DNA from: Climacteris rufus
Lineage: Eukaryota; Chordata; Aves; Passeriformes; Climacteridae
Direction: 5' to 3'
DNA length: 64,000 bases
Assembly (NCBI GenBank): GCA_013398175.1
Contig: VZRZ01004141.1
Span: 836,182-900,181, forward strand
Of the stretch, positions 39,227 to 52,300 are shown in pieces. Both the position numbers and the translations under genes were made by a program. Each line of letters opens with the position of its first letter. The first letter of the stretch is position 1. A model generated the notes under the pieces. That model searched no databases, was not told the DNA's origin, and was given only the letters and a program-made list of their open reading frames with translations.

Positions 39227-40361
39227 TGTGGTGGCTTGACCTGGGCTGGACACCAGGTGCCCACCAAAGCTGCTCTATCACTCCCCTTGTCAAATGGACA
39301 GGGGAGAGAGAAAATATAAAGAAATCCTTGTGGGTCAAGATGAGGACAGGGACAGATCACTCACCAATTACTGTCAAGGGTAAAATTGACTCAATTTGAA
39401 GAAATTAAATTTCATTTACTACCAATGAAATCAGAGTACAATAATGATAAGCAAAATAAAATCTTAAAAACACTGTCCCCTCCACCCCTTCCTCCTTCTC
39501 AGACTTAACTTTACTCCTGATTCTCTATCTCCTCCCCTCTTGAGGTGCAGGGAGACAGGAATGGGGGTTACAGTCAGTTCATCATACACAGGTTTTGCCA
39601 CTGTTTCCTTCTCAGGGGGAGGACTCCTTCCCCTGCTCCAACGTGGGGTCCCGTCCATCAGACACAGTTTCACAAACTTCTCCAATGCGAGTCCTTCCCA
39701 CAGGCTACAGTGCATCACAGACTGCTCAGAGTAGGTCCCTTCCATGGGGCACAGCCCTTCAGGAATGCACTGCTCCAGCACAGCTTCCCCATGGGGTCAC
39801 AAATCCCGACAGCAAATCTGCTCCAGCATGGGCTCCTTCCTCCACAGGTACACAGGTCCTGCCAGGAGTCTGCCCCAGCAAGGGCTTCCTACAGGGTCAC
39901 AGCCTTCTTTCAGGCCTCAGCTTGCTCTGATGTGGGCTTCTTCACAGGCTGCAGGTGGATCTCTGCTCCACTGAACACCTCCATGGGCTGCAGAGGCACA
40001 GCTCACCATGGGCTTCACCAAGGGCTGCAGGGGAATCTTTGATCCAGCACCTGGAGCATCTCCTGCCACTACTTCTTCACCAACTTTGGTGTCTGCAGAG
40101 CTATTTCTCTCACATGTTCTCACTCCTTCTCTGTCTGCAATTTTCTTCCGCACAACTACTTTATTTTTTTCCTTTCTTAAGTAAGTTATCCCAGAAGCAC
40201 TACTACTATCACTGATTCAGCCTCAGCCAACCACAGGTCCACCTTGGAGCTGGCTGGCATTGTTTTGTCAGAACGGAAGCTTCCAGCAAATGCTCAGAGA
40301 AGCCACTCCTGCAGCCTCCCTGCCATCAAAACCTTGCCATGCAAAACCAATACAACCCAGA
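39227..40361 (-). mobile_element. Avian endogenous-retrovirus-type LTR repeat (solo)
   Basis: This roughly 1.1-kb GC-richer block matches a repeat I remember from many bird genomes. On the plus strand it contains recurring units such as TGCTCCAGCATGGGCTCC and CATGGGCTGCAG, and it ends with a CCTTGCCATGCAAAACCAAT segment. On the minus strand it would therefore begin near TGTATTGG. No gag, pol or env frame lies next to it, so I read it as a solo LTR or LTR-derived element. The six bases CATCCC occur on both sides (39221-39226 and 40362-40367), consistent with a 6-bp target duplication. Overlapping open frames inside it (up to 165 codons) are by-products of its composition. Exact family and ends need a repeat library. 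Confidence 0.65.
39600..40050 (-). repeat. Internal degenerate tandem units of the LTR repeat
   Basis: Within the LTR-type element, a phrase built from CTCCAGCATGGG or a variant, followed by a CACAGGCTGCAG, CATGGGGCACAG or CATGGGGTCACA variant, recurs several times at irregular spacing of about 40-70 nt. Examples lie near 39630, 39700, 39760, 39825, 39880 and 39940-40030. This is the expected internal structure of this repeat and not a coding signature. Confidence 0.5.
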
Positions 40362-43300
40362 CATCCCAAACAGACAGCTTTACTATTATTTATGCTGAAT
40401 CAACTCTGCAGAACTTAGAAGGAAAAAAAATCCCTCACTTCTATTCCAGTAATGCATAAAAAACAACCCAACAATTTTTAACCAAGCTCCAAATACAGGA
40501 AAAAGCTGTGACTGTGTAAGATCACTGAAAACAAAAGCAACTGATGAAAACTCACATCCTTCTAGACAGAATTCATCAGCTACCTCCTTTTTTGTAACTG
40601 GGCAGCAGGAGTGAGAACACCTAGAGTGGATTATCATTTAGGTCTGGTTTTCTGTTGTCCATAAATTGTTTTATTCAAAGCCAGAGATTAAGCAATGAAC
40701 AAAGACTTTGACTGTATGAGATTTCAGACACCTCATTGCTTCCTGCATGGCCCTAGTGTTCATGAGCTATACTGAAACCCTCAGGACTTGCAACATAAGC
40801 TCTCAAGCAGAATTTAAAAGCTCTGTCTCCAAGTAATTCTGTTTGCAATTTTTTTAACAAAAAACATAATGCCTTAAGAAATCAGGTTGCTCTCTGCTGT
40901 CAGCTTCCAAAAAATCTTCTCAGCTGTTCTTCCTATATACAACTTCAGTTATGGGAATTCAGTTCTTCAAAGAACACTCAAGAACTATTTTAGATTTCTT
41001 TTTGTGCTTCGTCTTCATACTTTTAGTGTAAGGTAATACTGAAAAGAGTATCAGTTGTGACAAACTAAACGCAAAGCTTCAATAGACATTTTCCATGTGC
41101 AGCTGTAACGATCTCCATCCTCTATACTTCAGTCTTTTGGGGGCACTGCCTTTGTTGTGCCTGCTTCATGCACAGAGCTACTGTGTGGTATTCCAGTGGG
41201 AGAAGCAAGACAGACAAGCCTACCTTCCTTTCTGCCATTTAGGAGCTAGAGGTACAGGAGACTACTTAGGCACAGACTGGGTTCAAAGCTGTAATTACAC
41301 AGCTGTTTGATCCAGGATAAATACAGACAGTTGTCACGTGAAAACTGTTTCACCCTTCCTTTGTTTCAGTCCTCCCTTTCTGCCACCTCTCTTATGCCAA
41401 AAGCTGCTTTCATTCAACTGCACACAAGCCAAGTGAGCAAACTGAATCATGCTCAAAAAATAGCACATCTCATAGTCAGTCTTCAGCCAGAATACTTTTT
41501 GACTCCCATTACTGGACACCAACACGAGCACTAGTTCTGGCACAAGAGAGCAGCAGAAGTCAGCACCTAGACCAGGCAGGAGAACAGGTCACTGCTTTCA
41601 CAGCAGCTGTCTAATGTGAAGCATAATCAAAGTGGCCATATAATCACAACCTACAAAAATTTAAGGTACGGGATACTAACTCCGTTTTGTCTCTTGAAAT
41701 ATAGTGAATGTGCTGCCTCAGAAGCACAGTGCTGAAACCACTGGCTCCAGAGGAAGACAAAGTAAAGAAGTGCAATCTGACTTTCCTCATTTCTGCACAG
41801 TGCTTCAGTAACTCCACATAATGACACTACAAAGTGTTATCATCAGCCCAGCCACAGGATGTTCTTAAATAGATATTTCTCAGCAACCTCCTTACAGTCT
41901 TTCAAGGATCATTAGAAAAAGACAAAGAAAATAGCAATTTTTAAAAAGCAGGCCTGAGGGGTATTTTCTGTACAAGTTGAGCATTTACTTAAAAACACAG
42001 GTACTTGTCCAGTCTGAGTTACCCAAGGCCTGTTACAAATATAAGAAGTCCAAAAGCTTCTTAAAGAAACATTTGTATTCTATAATGGGCAAGACAGATA
42101 GAGAATAACTCTTCCTATACATTATATGCCACACATCAATTAAAAGATTTATGGAAATGCACTTAGCCCTACAAAATAAAAGAATTCAAAAGAGTCTGCA
42201 TTTTTAAGGCAGGCAAGGTAACAATGCACTGGGGAAAAAATTACATTTCAGGATACTTTCTCATTACTTTGATTTTTATAGGACTTCACTGGACTCCTTA
42301 CCAAAGCAGTTTAAATACAAACACAAAATTACCCAAAGCCTTATATTAAGTGATTTTTATTTCTTATGGTACTGCATTTGCTACCTATCATCTTCACATC
42401 TTTCCCAACACATGGAAAGCACAGGCCTACTTTGGGACCATTTCCCAGTTGTAAAACCACCACAGCGTATGGCAGTGCAAACAGGATATGTACAAGCTGC
42501 GTCATCCTTTCAGATGATGCATCCCTCCCTCCCTCCCAAGTTTCTTGTATTTGTTGACTTCCAGAAATAGTAAGTGGCCTGCAAAAAGGGCTTCATCTCC
42601 AGTGAATAGGAACAGTCCAAGCAGGAATAAGGTAAACACACAGCACAGGTTGAACAGCTTCCCTTAAAAGCAGATACGGAAGCAGAAATGGACACTGGGA
42701 AACAATGAGCAAATCGAGATTAGATGGGCAAAGAGGATGGCAACTGTTCTGATGAGTTGAAAGTGCATTTAGGTGCAACTGTTCTTATAATCCAAACCCA
42801 TGTACCAGAGGCAAAACTTTTCTATTTTGGCATCAATAAGTACCTTATGTCAAGACTTCTCCAATAATGGACAGGAAGCTACAGGCAGAAGTACAAATGC
42901 TGCCCACCAAACCCCAGTAACGCAGACAAAGAAAACCTGCGATAAGCTCCTACAAAACCTTAAAATCAAAGTACACAAAGTACCCCATCCCCAAACCCAT
43001 TGATAAGAAAAAAGACACAGTAATGACATCAACCTCAGTGCAAACTTTCTCTTCAGAGCTGGCTGCTAAGAGAGCCCCTGCAATCCTGCCTTCCTCACTT
43101 TTGCTTCAGACACTCCTGTCCCTGTTCTGGTCCAAGTGAATTGCATTCATCTTTAGGCCCGACACGGCAGAAATGCTACCAAGGCTTAATGGAGAGTTCT
43201 ACCAAGTGAGCCCAAGATTCTTACAGCACCCAGCACTTCTGCATGGCCTTAGAATATGTTGCTGGTGTTAGACAATATTAGCAGAAAATATAACTTTACA

Positions 43301-46300
43301 GAAATCAATACAATTAAGTTTCAAAATATTAGGTGGGGAGGGAGGAGGCAAGGGATCTGTTTTCTGAAATTTACTAGCTATCCCAACCAGTCCAAGAGAG
43401 CACAAGCACTATCCTGTGGGTTGTGGGTGTAATTGTAACAAAAAACCCCAAACAAACAAGAAAACACCATTGCCACACGCCTCAGAGTGTGGTAAATTTT
43501 TAACCAACAACCCATTTCTCCTCTCATACAGAAGTTTATGAGAGACTGTGCAACCAATTAGTCAAGCCTTGCCTTTTCAAGGAAGGGACTTAAAATAAAA
43601 AGATCTTAGAATATTTAATAAGGTTTCATACATGTAACTAAACACAGAAAAAACCCTAGTACCATAAGTGGTAAAATAAACTTTTGGCCTCAGCATTTTC
43701 TAGTCTTAATCAGCATATTGCAAGAGCTGATCATTAATATTTTAAAGGCAAATAAAAGATGTAATGAAATTTTGGAGACATCTGACCCACTAAAATAGTT
43801 TGAAAGCTAAGGCTCAAAATGACTGTATGTGTGTCAGTTAAGTGGGTCTCCTGCTAACTCAGGAGAGGTCAGAAGGGAAGCTAACTATCTGCTAAATGCC
43901 ATAATGTACATGCTGTTTAAAACACACATTCCTGAATAAAGAAATTTAAAAGCTAGCAAAACAGACACCATTCAAAGATATAATTAAGTGAACTATGAAG
44001 GTGGAGGCGATTCTATCACCTGCAAAGTTTCAAATGATCAGTGACTTTCATTCAAACAACTTTTGAATAATTTGGAACCCACCAAGATTATTCTCAGAAG
44101 TACATCGAGTTTAATTCCATGTAGCTAATGCCAAATGCTGTAAAACCCACTATGAAATGATGGAATAAAGTGCTTACATCACTTAATACAGCAAAAAGAA
44201 ATAAGCAGGATAAAGAAAGAGGAAAGGGCAAAACCTGTTTATTTACCCTTTACTTTCTAAAAAGTGCTACACAGATTACTTCATATGCACCATGCACTTG
44301 TGCCAGTGCTTTGAGAGCACACCTGATCATTGCAGGGGATGTACAAGCTTATTCAATACTAACTCTTGTTCTGAAGGAATTAGTTTAAAAGTGGCATTTA
44401 TATTCAAAACTAAAGAAAAGAATAAAAGCAATGCAGAATTTCAAGTTTGAAACTTTGTTCTTGAGCATGAGGACAGGAACTGTCTCTTACTATTTAAATA
44501 TAAACCCCAGCATATTATATATGGACTTAAAGCTACCACTGCCATATTGCAGTCCAAGGTGATGTCACCATACCCAGGTACACTATATTAATGTCCCATG
44601 CAGTGCCACATCCCTGCTGCTGCAGGGCTGTCCTACTTAACACTTTGATTATTACCTGCATTCTTAAAAGAAAAAATGAAGGTTTAAGGATACAGAACCT
44701 GACACATTTTTATGTCACCATAATGCACCTTCCTACTGCAAATGATAAAAGCATCTCATTTGGCATTTCCTACAGAAACAAAGGCACAACAAAACTATTA
44801 GCTGTGGTTTTACCTGGTTTATCCAGGAAAATGCATTGTAGAGCATCAGTAAGGTACACCCAGCTAGTACAGCAGTTTCTAGAAATGTTTGGCTATTTAT
44901 TTCATTCCTTCTAAGCACTCCAGTTTAATGACTAATATTACACCTAGGAATTTTTGGTGCCCACAAAAAAATATCCTGTTTGCAGATCCATCCAGCCAGC
45001 AGTGTAGTTTGCCCACAGACCATATTGCTTATCTGCTGTTGGTGAGGCTGCTTGACTTCTTGCAGCATCCAGAGACACTTGCATTCAAGTGTCAGTTTCT
45101 GTGGGTTCTTGAAGTTCTCTCTCTATAGTTCTCCAGGTTAAGTGGGATTTAGAGGCCTTCAGATTGCTATCTAAGAAGAAGAATAGATACAAAGCTAAAA
45201 ATTAAAATGGCTTCATATCAATGCTTACTGACCTCTAGCCATAGGATTTATTAGATTTTAAAATCTGAATTGACACTCACTGAGGGCCTGACTCAATGCT
45301 TCTGTTAGCAGAAGATGCACACAGCTCTAAATAAAAGGTTGTAAAGAATACTCAAAAAACAAAATTGATCTGCAAAAATTCATAACTCCTACAGAATATT
45401 CTCTATAACATTTCATAACTAAAAATCCTCTCCAAAAGATCTTCCCTTAACAGATCAAAACTGAATTTGTAGTATCCGCATTTCTCATTTAACTAAATTG
45501 TATTTTGCTCAAAAATTAAGACCTCTGCAGAAATTTCATTCTTGATTCTTGAAACTGTCAGAAAAAAAGCTATGCAATGACCTGAATGCATTTTAAAGTA
45601 ATTTGAGAGAAGTTAGTGAGCCTCTCGTCAGTTCTCCGTAACTGTTAAAAACTCCAAATCTATTCTGTGATAGTCATGTCTAAGTGAACATTTAAAGGAA
45701 ATTAGTATACACTAAGTTTCCAAGTTTCAAACAGAGAACACTACCTTTAGGCCACACAGTTTTAATTGCCCAGCAGACAAATGTTAAGAGCTTAGTGTAC
45801 TGGGATGCTGTAAACTGCTTTCCCCAAATTATTTACTTGGAGAATGGGATATGTCTGTTTACTGAGATATATGACAAAATTTAGAATGAACTGGAGAATG
45901 CAAGAACTTAATTTTGTCCAAGTTGATTGCTGAAGCATTTATTACTAGCCCAAAGGTGTGTGTGGAGCTTTTGATGCTAGAAAGCTGCTGACAATCGTGC
46001 ACTTCCACACCACTCTAGGCTGGCCACAACTCTAAAGAACCAACTGCTGCTCTGAAAAATTGCCATACTAGACTGAAAATGAAGCAATTTATAAAGAGTG
46101 AATGGATATGGAGCAAGACTCCACAGGCTTAAATACTGCCAAGTATTCAAATTTTCAGAAGTCTAAAATAAAAGGATAGCCACTCACTGTTCTGCAGGAC
46201 ATCAGGCAGCTCCAAAGCATATATCTCAAAAATTCACATCACGTATTATCATTCCAATGTCATTTTTATCCATTTTTAAAAGAAGAATAAGGTAAACAAG

Positions 46301-49300
46301 TTCTGCCTTCTATAAACAGTACAAACAATCACTGAGGTTCTTCTTATTGAGTAAGAAAAAAACCAGCTCATTTCTCCTTGCTGTACAGGGCAGTCTGGGT
46401 TCAACTCTTCTACACACTAATACCATTTACTATTGACACATTGCCAACATTTTACTGAGGAAACCTTGAGAAATAAAAGGCAGGGGGAAAAAAAGCAAAT
46501 CATAACTTCTTAACTGTTTCTAACTTGCCTCACTTAACTTTGGAGTGAGTTCACAGGACAAAGAAGATATGCTCATCACAACTCAAGGGCTTTCTCCCTG
46601 CTCGCTTTTAAAAGTCTACTGTAAGAAGACACTTCGAATTTAAAAAAGAGAGAATAGAGCAAGAATTCTTTTCCATAGAACACACCAGACAAATGCTTGT
46701 AGGGAAAGCAAGTAATGAACTGAAGCCTAATCTTCCTACTCGTTTTTTATTGTCAGGAGAGTGAGAGTTGCCTTCACAAAGTCAACACAGAATGGTAAAA
46801 ATTAGGTTCCCTTAGCCTCCTGGGAAGTACTCTGTCTCCACCACTCTACTGATCCCCCACATTCAGACTTTATTTCAGCAAAATTTCCATCAGAATTCTG
46901 CAGTGGCCACTGCCTAAATACACCTTTTACGTTACAATTGGTGAAAGTTGAAAAAGACACTTTGCACATCACTACCAGTTTTGAGAAACTCAGCAGAAAG
47001 GAGGAAATAAAGAAAAGCTCAAAGAATAACAGACCTAATTAAAATAAGAACAAAACCACACCAAGAAAACCTACATTTTGTCTGGCCACCACCTATCTTC
47101 CCTGACACTATGTGAGATGTCTCTGCTAACTCTCAATCTAACAGTAGAGGAAAAGTTGCTCCAAAGACACCACACTCTTTCTGGAGTTTCTGAAGGTCAG
47201 TACAAGTATTTGAAAAGTTAACTCAGAAATGAATACAATACTGAAAGTAACTGTGTATTATGACCAGAAATGGATGAATTCACATTGAATTGGCCCATGT
47301 TTAAGAAAATTAAACACTCTTAATTATTTCCACGGACAGAAAATGTATACCAGATTCTCATTTCTGTGAACACCAAGATTTCCTATGGATGAAGACTGCG
47401 TCCAATGGTGTCAATATAGAAAAGGAAGCACTGAGGTTTTGTGAAACTCTGTGAAGGACATTCTTACCCTTTAATACTTTAGGTTTGGTCCCTCTTTAAG
47501 ACCTTCAAAATTTAAGCCTATCACAGTCTCCACAATAAAATGAGGAAGAAAAATCATAGTGAGGGTAATAAGGATAGATAATATTCAATTAGAAAAGTCA
47601 AAGCTGAAAAAAACTTTATAAAAAGAGTACATGCTTTTGGCCTACTCATGCTTCCCTAATATGTCATCTTCTCTCTAAATCACCTCCAGAAATGTGTATT
47701 TCCTCTTTATTTGTCCAACACAAAGGACTCTTAGTCCACCTGTAAAAGCCAGTGTAAGTAACAGAAAATAATTCCAAACTACCTCTACAGGAGCAATGCA
47801 AGATTATCGCATCCATCTCGGTCCTTCTCAAAACCATGCAGCAAGGGTTGAACTGAGTGGTTCCTCAATACTTTATGAGGGTGTAACACACAACCCATAT
47901 GTCAGAAAATACCACCTCACACTCTCTACCCTAGTCAGTCTTGTTCTTGCTGTAGTACCATCAAATAAGATTATTTAGTAATAAAAGTATCTTACCCCCT
48001 ACCTGTACTACAATCAGTAATTCACGGTGCAAAAATACCACATCTCAGGAAGTGGCTTATTTCCAAATCAAGTACCAGGCAGCAGAGACAAGTTTTTGGC
48101 TGTATTCTAAGCATTGGACAAACTATCCTTCTCTCTTCGCCCTTCCAAAATTCAACACACTTCAGAAGAGCTGGGGACCAAAGAATTCCAATAGCAAACA
48201 TCCGTAAGGCTCTAAAAAGCAGATCCCTGGATTTGATTCCTTTTCTAACCATGATACACTTGGAAGAAATCAAAATACTGTTTCTGTGGCTGTGAGGTTG
48301 TTCCACTCAGGCATGCAGAACAGACCAGAATGAACTACTTTAATCTGTTTTAACTTATAAAAATTCATTAGTAGATTTAATCCCTTTTCCCAGCATCCAA
48401 CTAAGGGGCATTTAAGGGTGCTATACAAAACCTAAATCCCAGTCATCATCATCTAATGCTTCACTTGTCTTTCCTTCCAGTATAAAAGGGAAAAGGGAAT
48501 AGTAGGCCTTGAAATAACTGCTGATGTGTGAGGTTATCCAGCAAGTCAAAACATGCAGGAGCATCTAATAACCAACTTTCTTCATCAGTAGGGGATTTTC
48601 AAGGAAATAGTTTAATTGCCCATTTTCTATCTACAGTGTTGATATTCAAGCAGAGCAGGCTATTTTGGAGTTATGCCCTGGCTTATATGAAGATGAAAGA
48701 TGTATCCAACTAGGTTCAATTAAAAAAATTCTCCAGCTGCCTCCAAATCTGGCTTAAGTACAACATGAACTCAAAAATTAAAAGTTGAGCCAGAAAATCA
48801 GTGCTGAAGAAAGAGTAGCAGCAGTGGGGAGTTGTGGAGAGTTCTTCTTCCTGTTAATGACATCACAAAATGGTCACTTACATTTCCTAAATTGAGTTAC
48901 TCCAGTGTTAATGTACATTAGATATGCAAAAATTAAGTTCACAAACCAACAGTGAGAAGTCTAGGTGGAATTACATGAAGAGAAGAATGGGAAATCCAAG
49001 TTTAGATGCCAGGATGGGTTTAATCATGATTTAAGCTTTATAAAAGATCTGAGACAACTTAGCAATATTTCAGTCATATACAAATGATTATAACATCAGT
49101 TTTGCAAGAGAGTTTGGGGCAAAAGAGGCAGCAGGGAGAGATGCATGCACTCTGCCTATCTACAATCATCTGTGCAACATCAAAAATTTGATTCACACAG
49201 TATATCTTGAGAATATGGAAGATGATAACTTAATGAGAAGTCATTATATTCACATTTTCACACAATATTTGGATGCAAATTAAATAAATACCAAAGATTA

Positions 49301-52300
49301 AAATAGTAAGCTTATGCAGATTTCTCAAATATTCACCTCTAAACAGGTGCTGTTCACGCTGCTCAGAGGATTCAAAAGGATCTGACAATTCACTGAGGCA
49401 GTTAAGTTACTTCTCCTTATGTCCAGATAGGCCAGTATCTTTTTGACAGAAAAAAAAATAACTGACTACTTGAAACTGTCTACAAACCAGTTTTTTTCAT
49501 GTATTTTACAACTGCTTTATAAACAGTTGGCATAAATGGATGCTTGCAGTTACATGGAAATTAGCATATCTTTATCATTCATGCCATTTACTTAAAAAAT
49601 ATCCGTGTTTAGTAATACAGTTCCAGATAAACAACTGAAACTGAAATTAAGCACCACCTACCTCAAGTTATTAGTAACTAAATGTTCATATGACATATTT
49701 GCAGTCTTGATCCACTGCTGATATAATAACTGGCATTTTAATACACCCTGGATCAGTCTTGCAGAAAGGAGGTATCAGAAACTCCAGACAGAAATGGCAG
49801 GAGTAAGAAGTGACTTTATTATTTATTTCCAGATTTTTAGTCCTGAAGTTCTCATGGTGTCCATCAGGTGTATCTACAACATACAGGCATACCCTGCCTA
49901 CCTTCTCATGCACAAGAATTTAAAGGTGCTCTTTCCTACCAGTTAACTGCACCAAGTTTCCTTCTGCTCTCTAGCTTTCTTGAGCTTACTTTCCTCTCAC
50001 CAAAACACTACTACTTCTCTTTACAGAACGTGATGGAACATGTTTTGGGTACAATTTTCTGATAATGTGTTCAAAAAGCCTCCATAAAAATTCACCTTTA
50101 CTATGATTGACAACTGTTCAAGAAGAGCAGTCTCACAGGATGAATTTGCATACATTACCAATCTTTTCATTACTCAGTTATGGTACCTGTAATAAATATA
50201 GCAACAGTAATGCTTAAAGCTATTCCTGGCAGTTTTTGAAGACTTAAATAACAAGTTTCCTTTGTCAATCTAAACCACATGTTTACATTTATTCAACTAT
50301 ACAAAACCATGGTTAAATTACACTATGATTTTTTAAATCTTCCCCAAATCCCCTTTCTCATTACTTGCTATTTAGTGGCAAGGTTAAAAGGAGTCTCACC
50401 CTGAACATACAGGACCTAGAGTAACCTCATCTATCTCAATCTGCTGTAAACTCTAAATACAAGCAACATTCACTAGATTTGCCTATTCATAATAATAGAG
50501 ATAAACTTGCTTTTATGGTGTGCATTTTTTTCAATTATATTTCAGTTTCAACTACTCTTCACAATAAAGCCTGTTAAAAGTTTTTCCCCTGTGCAAAAAT
50601 AAAACCAGGAGTATCCCCATACAGCATATACAAGCTAACAACTACTTTTGAGTACTTTTTCCTGCATACATACAGCTCTTCAGAAATCAAAATAACAAAC
50701 GGAGCCACTTTATTCTTTCCATGTCAAGAGGAATGCATAAGAATAAAAGTTTAGTTTTCTCAACACTGTTTCCTGGAAGATTCAATTAATTTCACTGTAA
50801 CTCCAGGAAGACACATTTTCATTTTATTTTCAAATACAAGGGAAAGAGCCATGTGATTTCTTCAGTACATGCTTATCATCATCACCCTTTTACCACAGAG
50901 TCAAAAGACTATTTGTGTAAGTTTTCTTTCACATTTAACACAGAATATTACTCCAACTTTTCCAAGAGATCATGATAAGGATACATGTAGAAATTCCTCT
51001 GTATTTGACAGGATATTTCTAAAAAATAACCCAAACATTTTTTGCTGCCCACATGACATCTTTCCTATCACTGGAAAAAAGTACTATTATGACACATACT
51101 CAATCACAATATATCTGTAAGTTCATATTCTTTTTTTTTAATTAACTATGGGGGAAAAGAGGCAGAAAAATGGTACTAAATACTTCAAGATGGCATCCCT
51201 CCTGCTTCTTTACGCTAGCTCTGCTCTACTGCAGCCTTTCACTGGTGTGTCACTGGTAATGATTTCCACCCTACCTCCCCAAAGTAAAAAAAAAAAAAAG
51301 CTATACACTAAAAAACTGCCTCATTGAAAATTAAAAAACACATTCTTCATGTTTTTATTGTGAAGAGTGTATTTAACCCAGACAAAAGCTGAGTAGTGAT
51401 AAGTAATTGTGGATAAAATTCTACAAATCAGAATGCCAAGAGAAGACAGAATTGTAGAATAAGAAGTGAAGCAAAAAGTGCTAAGACTATGACTTTCTTC
51501 CAAAGATGTGAAGACATAATAAAAAACAGTGCTCCAAAGCAACAGAATTAATTCACATTTACAACCCAAGCTTACATTTGGCAATTACAACCATTCTGCA
51601 AAAAGTTACTCTTGACTTTTTATTGAAGAGAGGGGTGGGGGAAGAAAGAGGAAACCATTTTTAAAACCCATGCATTCAGAGTTTCCAAACTGCAACTCTC
51701 ACATTTATAGCTGAGGAGCAAGACTGTTCAACTGAATTGCCCTCAGATTAGAAAAGAAGTAAGCATGGTTCAGAACTCTGTGAAAATAATACAAAGAGAC
51801 TAACAGAGGGAAATCTGCTAGTCTGAAGGATTAATGCCTACTGCCCTTTAATGCAAGTTATCTTCAACTAAGTTTTTTCTCTTTATGCAGTTTTTCCTTT
51901 CATGTGTTAACACAGCATACATTGTTCCATCATCTCTCAGGTGTAACAAATCAAAGCATTTATTTTCACCTCTGACATTTACCAAAAAACACATGAATAT
52001 ATGACATACCTTATGCTGTAACAGTTCAACCCTGCATCAGCTAACAAATTTTTTTAGGTTTAAGCCTACACACTGTACAGCCTACTTGCTTTCTTTTTGT
52101 ACTTTGCCAGATCTCCTCAATTTCACAAACTTCTGAACAGAACTGCCATTATTAATTCTCAGCAAGACACCTAAGCCACTATGAATCACTGCAGTGACTG
52201 GCAGCAAGTGTCGGCACTACTCTCACAATGCTTCAGAAACAGAGAGAAGTCCTAAAGCAACTAAAAGCTTTTAGCTAAACCTACCACTGACTTGGTTCTT

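Noticed and set aside
39545..40042. 165-codon open frame and several overlapping ones as a candidate gene.
   Set aside because: They lie wholly inside an interspersed LTR-type repeat with internal tandem units, which produces such frames repeatedly in bird genomes.
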